NCBI GenBank assembly: GCA_041481485.1
Contig: JBGPBY010000393.1
Location: 1 to 7,005 of the forward strand
Source: JBGPBY01 sp041481485
Lineage (GTDB): Bacteria; Acidobacteriota; Terriglobia; 20CM-2-55-15
Length of the DNA stretch: 7,005 bases
Reading direction: 5' to 3'
The notes under the pieces were generated by a model. The model saw only the letters and a list, made by a program, of their open reading frames with translations, ran no database searches and was not told where the DNA came from. Below are positions 1 through 5,494 of the stretch, piece after piece. The position numbers and the translations under genes were made by a program. Positions within the stretch are counted from its first letter, which is position 1; each line of letters begins with the position of its first letter.

Positions 1-593
1 ATCCAGAGGTGCAGGAGCTTGGAGCCTTCAGCGCCATGGCCTTCCTCGAGCATCATGGTCAGACGGTTCACTTCGAGCAAGGGAACCTTCGTCTCCGCCG
101 CGACAGCGCGAACCGCGTCCGGGTAGTCGCCATGCGTGTCGACCAGCTTTCCTGTCTCATCAAACGATCGCCGTGCACAAGGTGTGGCGAGAATCGGATT
201 CGCTTTCTTCGCGCGGACATCTCCCACAAACCGCCTCAGGTTGTCTTGAAACTCCCCACGGGCATCAGGAAATATCTTCTCGTCGTTGTGCGCGAACTGG
301 ATGATCACCCAATCGCCGGGCTGCAGGGCGTCGATCAGCTTTTGCCAGCGACCCTCGGTGATGAAACTACGGGTGCTTCTCCCGTTTGCGGCGTAATTGA
401 CGATCATCGCCGGGTCCTTGAAGAACTTTGGCAGAAGCTGTCCCCAGCCGTGCTCCGGATTTGGCGGATCGGTCGGCTTATCCGCCATCGTCGAGTCTCC
501 AGCAAGGTGGACATGCGGCGCGCTCCGGACCTGCATCGAGGAGAGCGGGGCAACGAGCGTTGCGGCAGCAAGAATTGAAGCCAGAAGTTTCAT
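1..593 (-). CDS. Secreted SGNH/GDSL esterase, rhamnogalacturonan acetylesterase-like (3' end beyond window)
   Basis: This is a partial gene: 197 residues from an ATG at 593, with no stop before the window edge. Residues 1-25 look like a signal peptide (MKLLASILAAATLVAP followed by a polar stretch), so the product is probably exported. SGNH blocks appear in order: block I GDST at 32-35 with catalytic Ser34; GWG at 49-51; block II NGRSTRSF at 70-77 with the oxyanion-hole Asn70-Gly71; block III QFAHND at 99-104. The spacing and the segment GAEGSKLLHLW at the edge match the rhamnogalacturonan acetylesterase family (CE12, YesT/RhgT type), which removes acetyl groups from pectic rhamnogalacturonan I. 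In that family the Asp-His catalytic pair (DxTHF) follows this point directly, so only about 40-60 residues should be missing. The substrate is inferred from family; another acetylated glycan is possible. No strong Shine-Dalgarno precedes the start. A plus-strand open frame covers the same bases and is a shadow. Confidence 0.88.
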   Translation of the reverse strand, partial: MKLLASILAAATLVAPLSSMQVRSAPHVHLAGDSTMADKPTDPPNPEHGWGQLLPKFFKDPAMIVNYAANGRSTRSFITEGRWQKLIDALQPGDWVIIQFAHNDEKIFPDARGEFQDNLRRFVGDVRAKKANPILATPCARRSFDETGKLVDTHGDYPDAVRAVAAETKVPLLEVNRLTMMLEEGHGAEGSKLLHLW

Positions 594-607
594 ACGCCTG
601 GCGCGTT

Positions 608-635
608 GTTATCACAAGTCGCACGCCTGGAACAA
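608..635 (-). promoter_or_regulatory. Candidate sigma-70-like promoter for the esterase gene
   Basis: Read on the minus strand, TTGTTC (630-635) is followed after 16 bases by GATAAC (608-613), which is preceded by TGT as in an extended -10. Transcription would begin about 8 bases before the ATG at 593, giving almost no leader, which agrees with the lack of a clear ribosome binding site. The match is only moderate, and promoter consensus in this phylum is poorly constrained. Confidence 0.25.
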
Positions 636-658
636 GTGACTGTAGACGCTGATGGGAT

Positions 659-803
659 GCGAATCAGGAAATCCCTCTCCCAACGGGAGAGGGCGGCCGA
701 AGGCCGGGTGAGGGGTACCGCATGTAAAAATTGTTACTTATGGTACCCCTCACCGGCCGCTGCGCGGCCCCTCTCCCGTTGGGAGAGGGATTTCCTGGTT
801 CGC
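659..803. repeat. Nested inverted repeat, REPIN-like (family B)
   Basis: Two arms of about 60 bases (659-719 and 742-803) are inverted copies of each other around a 22-base AT-rich centre (720-741). The outer part of each arm (CAGGAAATCCCTCTCCC and onward) and the inner part (GTGAGGGGTACC) match exactly. The GC-rich middle (CGGCCGAAGGCCGG in one arm, GCCGCGCAGCGGCCGG in reverse complement of the other) has drifted. Each arm also folds on itself: CCCTCTCCC, a three-base loop, then GGGAGAGGG. This inverted dimer of small hairpins is the architecture of REP doublets (BIME/REPIN). The CCCTCTCCC/GGGAGAGGG motif resembles intergenic repeats seen in many high-GC bacteria. It lies between the divergent esterase and PadR-type genes, ending about 20 bases before the candidate PadR -35. 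No transposase is encoded, so any mobilising enzyme would act in trans. Confidence 0.85.
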
Positions 804-822
804 GTTCCTTCACCACGACCGA

Positions 823-851
823 TTGCATTCCCGGCATATTTATTCTAGAAT
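823..851 (+). promoter_or_regulatory. Candidate promoter of the PadR-type gene
   Basis: TTGCAT (823-828) and TAGAAT (846-851) are separated by 17 bases. The -10 matches the sigma-70 consensus at five of six positions and the -35 at three. The predicted transcription start is near 858, two to three bases before the ATG at 861. No Shine-Dalgarno lies upstream of that ATG, so the mRNA would be leaderless or nearly so. PadR regulators commonly bind dyads over their own promoter, but I see no clear operator beyond the AT-rich segment 838-862. Confidence 0.5.
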
Positions 852-860
852 CTCGAATAT

Positions 861-1196
861 ATGGGAGCTGCGCTCAGCCTAAGCAATTTCGAGCTGATGG
901 TCATGCTGGCGATTATCCGCATCGGCGATGAGGCTTATGGCGTTTCCATAACCAATGAAATCGAGTCCCGGACCGGTGGCGCTGTGCTCCTCGGGAGTGT
1001 CTATGATGCGCTCACGCGCCTGGAGGAAAAGGGACTGATTACATCTTCCCTCGGAGAAACGACCGCCGAACGCGGCGGCAGAGCCAAGCGCCATTTCCGC
1101 GCAACGGCGGGAGGGCTCCGGCTTGTGCGGGATACGCAGCGGTCTCTGATAAAACTGTGGAAAGGTCTGCCGCAACTTAGTGGAGGCGAAGTATGA
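861..1196 (+). CDS. PadR-family transcriptional regulator
   Basis: The 111-residue protein is a compact winged helix-turn-helix regulator that would bind DNA as a dimer in the cytoplasm. Residues 7-35 (LSNFELMVMLAI, then YGVSITNEIE) form the first helices. GSVYDALTRLEEKGLI (45-60) is the recognition helix typical of PadR. GETTAERGGRAKRHFRAT (65-82) is the beta wing, with the usual GGR followed by basic residues. Residues 84-103 form the short C-terminal helix used for dimerisation. The length fits the short PadR subfamily. The next gene starts inside this one (ATGA overlap at 1193-1196), so the two are translationally coupled. In Acidobacteriota such PadR genes often stand directly before orphan ABC permeases carrying a prefix domain, and the neighbour here fits a variant of that pattern. 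The effector is unknown. There is no ribosome binding site, consistent with leaderless translation. Confidence 0.92.
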   Translation: MGAALSLSNFELMVMLAIIRIGDEAYGVSITNEIESRTGGAVLLGSVYDALTRLEEKGLITSSLGETTAERGGRAKRHFRATAGGLRLVRDTQRSLIKLWKGLPQLSGGEV

Positions 1197-1816
1197 AGCG
1201 CAACGCACCCAGGTTCGTGCTCTGGTTGTTGAAGGTATTCTGTTCAGGTCCTGGCGAAGAGTCCATAACGGGGGACATGCTGGAGCAGTACCAGCAGGGA
1301 CGCGGGCGACTCTGGTTCTGGTTTCAAGGCGTCGGCATAGTGCTGTTCCGGCTGCAACGAAAGGCAGTTCAGCGAGTGCTGCATCCGAAGACCCGGTACA
1401 CCGCGAAGCAGAACCTGGCAGTGCTCTTATTGCTGGCCGCAGTTCCGCTGATATTTGTGGCCGGTTCGTATGCACTCCAGGGAACATCCGTCTTGCCACT
1501 TTTGGCGCTCGGACTTCTCAGCGGAATTGTGGTCGAGGCGCTGAATTTGATGGACGGGACCGATCGTATCGACTCCGCAGATTTCACGTCTCCTGAGCGC
1601 GCGAGGATAGACAGCTCGCAGATTAGAGTAAATGGCGGTCCGGGATCGGCCGCACTGATCACTGTTCTGCTCGGCGGTGTATTGATCGCTCTACCCGAAC
1701 TTCGGTTCCTGGCCGCCGCTGCAGCGATTGCCGGGCCAATTCTTGCGATCGCGATGCGGTTATGGCGAAAGGTCCATCCGCCGCGGCCTCTGCAGAGCCT
1801 GCACCTGGAGAAATAA
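1193..1816 (+). CDS. Small membrane protein with permease-prefix-like N-terminus
   Basis: The ATG at 1193 overlaps the PadR-type stop and has a good Shine-Dalgarno, GGAGG at 1182-1186, six bases upstream. The product has 207 residues. Residues 6-50 (PRFVLWLLKVFCS, then GDMLEQYQQGR, then a Trp/Phe-rich stretch) resemble the prefix domain at the start of many acidobacterial MacB-like permeases, where GDL-E-F/Y near residue 27 followed by an aromatic segment is characteristic. The usual permease core and periplasmic domain are absent. Instead there are four likely membrane segments at about 75-95, 99-119, 152-168 and 170-190, with a charged stretch between (about 121-147, DGTDRIDSADFTSPERARID). 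It is therefore an inner-membrane protein, perhaps a regulatory partner or a shortened relative of the orphan permeases. No transport function can be assigned because no catalytic or nucleotide-binding residues are visible. The prefix assignment is from memory of the family. Confidence 0.75.
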   Translation: MKRNAPRFVLWLLKVFCSGPGEESITGDMLEQYQQGRGRLWFWFQGVGIVLFRLQRKAVQRVLHPKTRYTAKQNLAVLLLLAAVPLIFVAGSYALQGTSVLPLLALGLLSGIVVEALNLMDGTDRIDSADFTSPERARIDSSQIRVNGGPGSAALITVLLGGVLIALPELRFLAAAAAIAGPILAIAMRLWRKVHPPRPLQSLHLEK

Positions 1817-1837
1817 GCAGGCTAAGGTCAATCCGAT

Positions 1838-1929
1838 TCCGACTGTAGGTGCGGTCTATGACCGCCCACAATTGAGACGCCTGCAATCTTCCAAATTGCG
1901 GGCGGTCATAGACCGCCCATACAGTCGGA
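1838..1929. repeat. Nested inverted repeat, REPIN-like (family A, copy 1), between convergent genes
   Basis: Arms 1838-1874 and 1892-1929 pair with three mismatches and one extra base, around a 17-base loop. Each arm has an internal hairpin, GCGGTC-TAT-GACCGC, and the two arms are in inverted orientation, as in REP doublets. The outer ends TCCGACTGTA and TACAGTCGGA pair perfectly. The repeat starts 21 bases after the stop of the prefix-domain gene (1816) and lies 9 bases past the stop of the M61 gene (1939), so the RNA hairpin could end or stabilise transcripts from both sides. There is no clean U-tract, so intrinsic termination is uncertain. A 31-base core is shared with the repeat at 5354-5487 with two differences. 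Confidence 0.88.
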
Positions 1930-1938
1930 CAGCTCACA

Positions 1939-3867
1939 TTAACGGGGAGCCAGTACATTATCCAGCAGCGCCGGCGTTTCGTTGATTCGTTCGAGTCGCG
2001 GGTAGCGCAGCCCGTTGTGATAATCCAGCCGTATCGTCCGGTAGACATCGCCTTGTTTGACGAGCAATTCAACCGGCGGGCCATTCTCCCTGGTTGCTTT
2101 AACGGCGGCTCGGAGTTTGTCGCCATCGAACGCGATGTTGTTAACGGCGACAACCTGAGTCTCTGAAGTCAAACCAGCTCGGAATATCGGCCCGTCCCAC
2201 AACACGGAAGAGATCCTGCCGTTGGTTTCAAAAACAGCGCCGAGCGAAAAGCTCAAATCGATCACCTTGCGCCGCGATTCATTTGCCTTCGCGAAGTCGG
2301 TCGGAGTCTCGGTATAGACCAGCCGATATCCGCCGCGCTCTATTCCGTCGAGAGGAGCATGAGGTGATGTCTCATCGAGGCGTGCTCGAAGAAAGGTTCC
2401 CCAGTCGTACGGTTCGACAGCATTCAACTCGCGGACGACATCTTCAAACGTATAAGTCAACTGTCCCCAATCTCCGTCGTTCACGCCAAAGAACGCCTTC
2501 GCAAAGGTGTCCAGCGAGCGCTTATTACTCGAACGTTGGCGAATCAAGGTATCGACATCGAGCCACAGGAGCATGCCTTCGTAATAGTAGTCTTCGCTGC
2601 GTTGCCAACTCGTCCAGGGAATGGCCCGGCGGTTGGCAATAATCGGATCGTTGGTGGTGTCCTGCAGGCTGCGCCAACTGCGTCCAGCCCGCGCGTCGTA
2701 GGTGGCAGCTATTCCTGCGAGGTTGTCGAGGAATTGCTGTTGCGTCAGGAATCCGGCGCGTGTCTGCAGCACCTGACCGAAGTATTGCGTCTGGCCCTCG
2801 TAAACCCAGAGCAGGCTATCCCGCATTGGCACATTGAGGTTCGGAACCCACAGATCGGCGGGGCGGCGGTACTTGCCGTTCCACGAATGGTTGTATTCAT
2901 GCGGCAGGAGATCGCGGCTGATAAAGGCCGTATCCCAGGTCGTAAAGTATTTCGGGTCGGTTCCATTGTCGCTGGAACGCTGGTGCTCGATGCCGCTTCC
3001 TGCGAGCCTGTCGCTCAACGACAGCAGAAAGTCGTAGTGGTCATAGTGACGCGCGCCGTAAAGTTTGTCGGCCTGGCGCACCAGTTCGCGGTGGATTTCG
3101 AGAACTTTCGGAGTCACTTCAAGAAATTCCGGCTCATCGGCCATTACGTTGAGAGTCACCCGGGAACGGCCGCCCGGATCGAGATCGATCTTCTTGAAGT
3201 GTTTGCCCGCAATGACCGGCGAATCGGCCAGCGTTTCGAATGAAACGGTCTTGAATGTCGTCAAACCACCCTTCGATGACGCTGTCTCCAGTGCCGTGCC
3301 GAACTGCCAGCTGTCCGGCAGTCGAAGGCTCGCTTCCACTTGAATCTGCCGCGCAAAATAACCGGCAGGGTAGAGCGCGGTGGCGTACCAATTGAGGCGC
3401 AGCATCTCCTGCGTTATCGCGGCACCACCCTGCGAGCTTTCGACCGGTGTCAGGTATTGGGCTTCGATTTCAAGGGCATTCGCGCCCGGCGGAACTTCCA
3501 CGTGAAAGGCAAATACATCGGCGCTATCGCGCACCCACGTGACGGGCTTTCCGGCGGCGCTGATTTTCAGCCCCGCATAGTTGAAGAGTGGTCCGCCCGG
3601 GGAGTGTGTGCCAGGGATCCAGCGTGAATACAGAAGAACCATCGGTCCTGGCCTTGCCACGGGAATGGTCTGGCGAATCTGGTAAATCCGATGATCGAGA
3701 TCCGTCGCGTCCACTTCAAGGCGCATCACGCCGGGAAAAGGAACATCGCGCGGAGCTTCGATCGCGGGAGGCATCGGCACCGGTTGCGGTGCACTGCGCG
3801 GTCCCTGAGCGAGTGTCAGGCTGGCGAAGAGCAGAAAAATAAATAAGCTGCGCAGTGAGTTTTTCAC
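1939..3867 (-). CDS. Secreted M61-family zinc metallopeptidase (glycyl aminopeptidase type) with PDZ-like domain
   Basis: The 642-residue product has the normal length for bacterial M61 peptidases. Residues 1-20 are a signal peptide (hydrophobic SLFIFLLFASLTLA, cleavage likely before QG), so it acts in the periplasm or outside the cell. Residues about 45-250 are the N-terminal beta-rich domain (SRWIPGTHSPGG at 81-92). The catalytic domain carries SGIEHQRSS (291-299), the zinc motif HEYNH (323-327) followed by SWNGKYRRP, and the third ligand Glu357 in LWVYEGQTQYFG, all matching the M61 pattern HExxHxW-K-RP then YEG. YYYEGMLLWLDVD (427-439) is another conserved helix. Residues about 535-615 look like a PDZ domain (WDGPIFRAGLTSETQVVAVNN). 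Known members remove N-terminal Gly or Ala from peptides; the substrate here is unknown. The start is GTG at 3867 with AAGG four bases upstream; no in-frame ATG lies between it and the preceding gene. The barrel gene ends 62 bases upstream, so co-transcription is plausible. Confidence 0.93.
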   Translation of the reverse strand: MKNSLRSLFIFLLFASLTLAQGPRSAPQPVPMPPAIEAPRDVPFPGVMRLEVDATDLDHRIYQIRQTIPVARPGPMVLLYSRWIPGTHSPGGPLFNYAGLKISAAGKPVTWVRDSADVFAFHVEVPPGANALEIEAQYLTPVESSQGGAAITQEMLRLNWYATALYPAGYFARQIQVEASLRLPDSWQFGTALETASSKGGLTTFKTVSFETLADSPVIAGKHFKKIDLDPGGRSRVTLNVMADEPEFLEVTPKVLEIHRELVRQADKLYGARHYDHYDFLLSLSDRLAGSGIEHQRSSDNGTDPKYFTTWDTAFISRDLLPHEYNHSWNGKYRRPADLWVPNLNVPMRDSLLWVYEGQTQYFGQVLQTRAGFLTQQQFLDNLAGIAATYDARAGRSWRSLQDTTNDPIIANRRAIPWTSWQRSEDYYYEGMLLWLDVDTLIRQRSSNKRSLDTFAKAFFGVNDGDWGQLTYTFEDVVRELNAVEPYDWGTFLRARLDETSPHAPLDGIERGGYRLVYTETPTDFAKANESRRKVIDLSFSLGAVFETNGRISSVLWDGPIFRAGLTSETQVVAVNNIAFDGDKLRAAVKATRENGPPVELLVKQGDVYRTIRLDYHNGLRYPRLERINETPALLDNVLAPR

Positions 3868-3929
3868 AGGACCTTGAATCAGAGGATAAGCGATTTGACC
3901 GCTGTGCGTCGAGCGCGTCCGGCGTACGC

Positions 3930-5207
3930 TTAAAACCCGAACCGCGGATTGACTGTGCTGTTGTAGATCGAGCCGAAGCTGTAATTGATTCCGAAACTAA
4001 GATAGTAACTGTAGCCGGTGGCGCGTTGTTTGAGCCGGAGCAGAACCTCTTCGGTTGTGGCCTCCTCCTTTCGGAGTCCGATTTGATCGGCGATCTTGTC
4101 GTACTGGCTGTAGATGTTGAACGAGAAACCCTTGAACAGCCGGATATCCGTGTTGCCGTTGAACGACAACCTGTAGCGATCCGTATGATTCAGATGCTGT
4201 GAGATGTTCGCCGTCCCGCCCAGCGATCCCCATGGAGCTCGCAGGCCGAGCGAGGTGTTGAGCGAATGGCTGGGGACGGTCTCTTCAAGCTTGTCGAAGA
4301 TGGTGAGTTCCCGGTATCGAAACGTTGTCGCGCCCGCGGAATACTGGACCGTAAGGCTCCGGCGCGTGGATTCGCTGTAAGGAAAGAAGTCGAACTCGAT
4401 GACGGGTGAACCGCCAATGGAGCGGCCGGTGTTCGAAAAGCTGGAATGGTTTATGGAAGACCGGGCGCCATAGGACCATCTCGGGCCGAAGCTTTTCACG
4501 ACAAGGCTGTTGATGTTCCATCCATTCGTGTTGCTCTTGACCGTCAGGTCGTCGGACACCTTGAAGGTGGACTGATTCGTATTGCTGAACATGGAGACAT
4601 TGACCTTCCACTGTTCGGTGGTGCGGCTCGCGGAAAAATTGAGCCGGTAGGAGCGATTGTTGCTCGTCAATTCTCCGCTCATGTTGCCTCCGGCGCCAAG
4701 CCGAAATACCCAGTTATTCCACCGGTCTCGCTCGGGTTTGGAGGCCGTTGTTTCTTCTCCCTGACGCCTGAACGACACGTCGAGGTTTGGCGCGACGGTT
4801 GTTTCGGCGGCGTAACTGACAAGACCGACTTTGAAGACGCGCGCCAGCTCTTTGCGTCGATCGTCATCGGTGGCGGTTGTCGCTGTGGTGAAGTTCAGGG
4901 TGTGATTGCGGTCCTTGAAAAAATCCTGCCCGATGAACTTCAGGTTCCAGGCCGTGCCACCGCCACCGGTTCCTTGTGTGGTCACGAGGACATGCAGATC
5001 GGCCGTCTCCCGATCGCGCACATAGTCGATAAATTCGATCGTCTGGCGCAGGTACTCCGTATCGCATTCATACTCGCAGTCGATGAAGACTCTCAGACGG
5101 GTCGGGGGAGTACGCACCGCTGCCGTGGTCTGCGCGTGGAGGTAGGCCGAAAGAAAGTAGAAACACATTAGAACAGAGCTTCCGCATCGAATCCGCCGCT
5201 TCCGCAT
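3930..5207 (-). CDS. Exported protein: periplasmic N-domain plus probable outer-membrane beta barrel, function unknown
   Basis: I start this gene at the ATG at 5207, giving 425 residues, because that codon has GGAG five bases upstream and begins a classic signal peptide (MRKRRIRCG, a hydrophobic core, cleavage after AYLHA at 25). A longer frame from 5318 would add 37 residues that bury the signal. Residues 37-135 form a compact alpha/beta domain: RLRVFIDCEYECDTEYLRQ (Cys44 and Cys48), IEFIDYVRDRETADLHVLVTTQ, a Gly-rich TGGGGTAWNLKFIGQ, and a helix DDDRRKELARVFKVGLVSY. I recall similar unnamed proteins in Bacteroidota and Acidobacteriota with the same YVRDR-ADxHVL-TGGGG-FIGQ pattern. From about 165 to the end the sequence is rich in alternating polar/aromatic strands (for example YRLNFSASRTTEQWKVNVSMFS) and ends in Phe (NPRFGF), as barrels inserted by BamA do. 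Role unknown. It lies upstream of the M61 gene on the same strand. Confidence 0.8.
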   Translation of the reverse strand: MRKRRIRCGSSVLMCFYFLSAYLHAQTTAAVRTPPTRLRVFIDCEYECDTEYLRQTIEFIDYVRDRETADLHVLVTTQGTGGGGTAWNLKFIGQDFFKDRNHTLNFTTATTATDDDRRKELARVFKVGLVSYAAETTVAPNLDVSFRRQGEETTASKPERDRWNNWVFRLGAGGNMSGELTSNNRSYRLNFSASRTTEQWKVNVSMFSNTNQSTFKVSDDLTVKSNTNGWNINSLVVKSFGPRWSYGARSSINHSSFSNTGRSIGGSPVIEFDFFPYSESTRRSLTVQYSAGATTFRYRELTIFDKLEETVPSHSLNTSLGLRAPWGSLGGTANISQHLNHTDRYRLSFNGNTDIRLFKGFSFNIYSQYDKIADQIGLRKEEATTEEVLLRLKQRATGYSYYLSFGINYSFGSIYNSTVNPRFGF

Positions 5208-5212
5208 CAGCG

Positions 5213-5216
5213 CTCC
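5213..5216 (-). promoter_or_regulatory. Ribosome binding site that fixes the start of the barrel gene
   Basis: On the minus strand GGAG is followed by CGCTG and then ATG at 5207. The frame stays open up to an ATG at 5318, but that region has no comparable site and would encode no signal peptide at its start. This site therefore supports the downstream start. Confidence 0.6.
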
Positions 5217-5347
5217 AGTTGTTACGAAATCAAGAGATCTCAGCCTGTTAATAGACACCGCGCAGTGAAGCCCGGTTGGCTTTTCTTGATTTCCCCATAA
5301 AAACACGGTTTCTCTCACGATGAAATTGAGTAACTGTAGAAGGGAGG

Positions 5348-5353
5348 ATTATA
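5348..5353 (-). promoter_or_regulatory. Perfect TATAAT hexamer, possible -10 for the barrel gene
   Basis: Read on the minus strand the six bases are TATAAT, directly after the repeat arm that ends at 5354. No convincing -35 lies 16-18 bases upstream, because that position falls inside the repeat. If used, it would leave a leader of about 130 bases before the ATG at 5207. It would also let the barrel and M61 genes be transcribed independently of the c-haem gene despite the hairpin between them. Confidence 0.22.
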
Positions 5354-5487
5354 AAGCTGTGAATGGTTGGGCTTCCCCAGTGTAGGGGCGGTCTATGACC
5401 GCCCGCAATTGGGAGGAATGGAAGCCTCTCAATTGCGGGCGGTCATAAACCGCCCCTACACTGGGGAAGCGCAACCATTCACAGCTT
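5354..5487. repeat. Large nested inverted repeat, REPIN-like (family A, copy 2)
   Basis: Two 63-base arms, 5354-5416 and 5425-5487, are inverted copies with only three mismatches, separated by an 8-base loop. Each arm holds the internal hairpin GGGCGGT-(CTATG)-ACCGCCC seen at 1838-1929; the second arm carries one change (TAT to TAA in the loop, plus strand). Compared with copy 1, the pairing extends about 27 bases further out through sequence (AAGCTGTGAATGGTTG and onward) that copy 1 lacks. It lies 7 bases past the stop of the c-haem gene, so its transcript forms a very stable stem just after that gene. It could act as a 3' end stabiliser or terminator, but no U-tract follows. Confidence 0.92.
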
Positions 5488-5494
5488 CCATAGA

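Noticed and set aside
9..578. Plus-strand 189-residue open frame
   Set aside because: It lies opposite the esterase gene, whose signal peptide and SGNH blocks are clear on the minus strand; the plus-strand translation shows no recognisable domain.
659..803. Insertion sequence or MITE with target duplication
   Set aside because: No transposase and no clear direct repeats at the ends; the arm-with-internal-hairpin design fits a REP-type doublet better.
1838..1929. CRISPR-like repeat
   Set aside because: The repeats are inverted, not direct, occur as single pairs without regular spacers, and no cas genes are present.
2536..3243. Plus-strand 235-residue open frame
   Set aside because: It is antisense to the catalytic region of the M61 peptidase, which has intact zinc ligands. 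Long antisense frames are expected at this GC content.
4446..5171. Plus-strand 241-residue open frame
   Set aside because: It is antisense to the barrel gene and shows no export signal or known motif; the minus-strand gene has a ribosome binding site, signal peptide and terminal Phe.
5208..5318. N-terminal extension of the barrel protein by 37 residues
   Set aside because: The extension would place the signal peptide internally, and the internal ATG at 5207 has a well-spaced GGAG.
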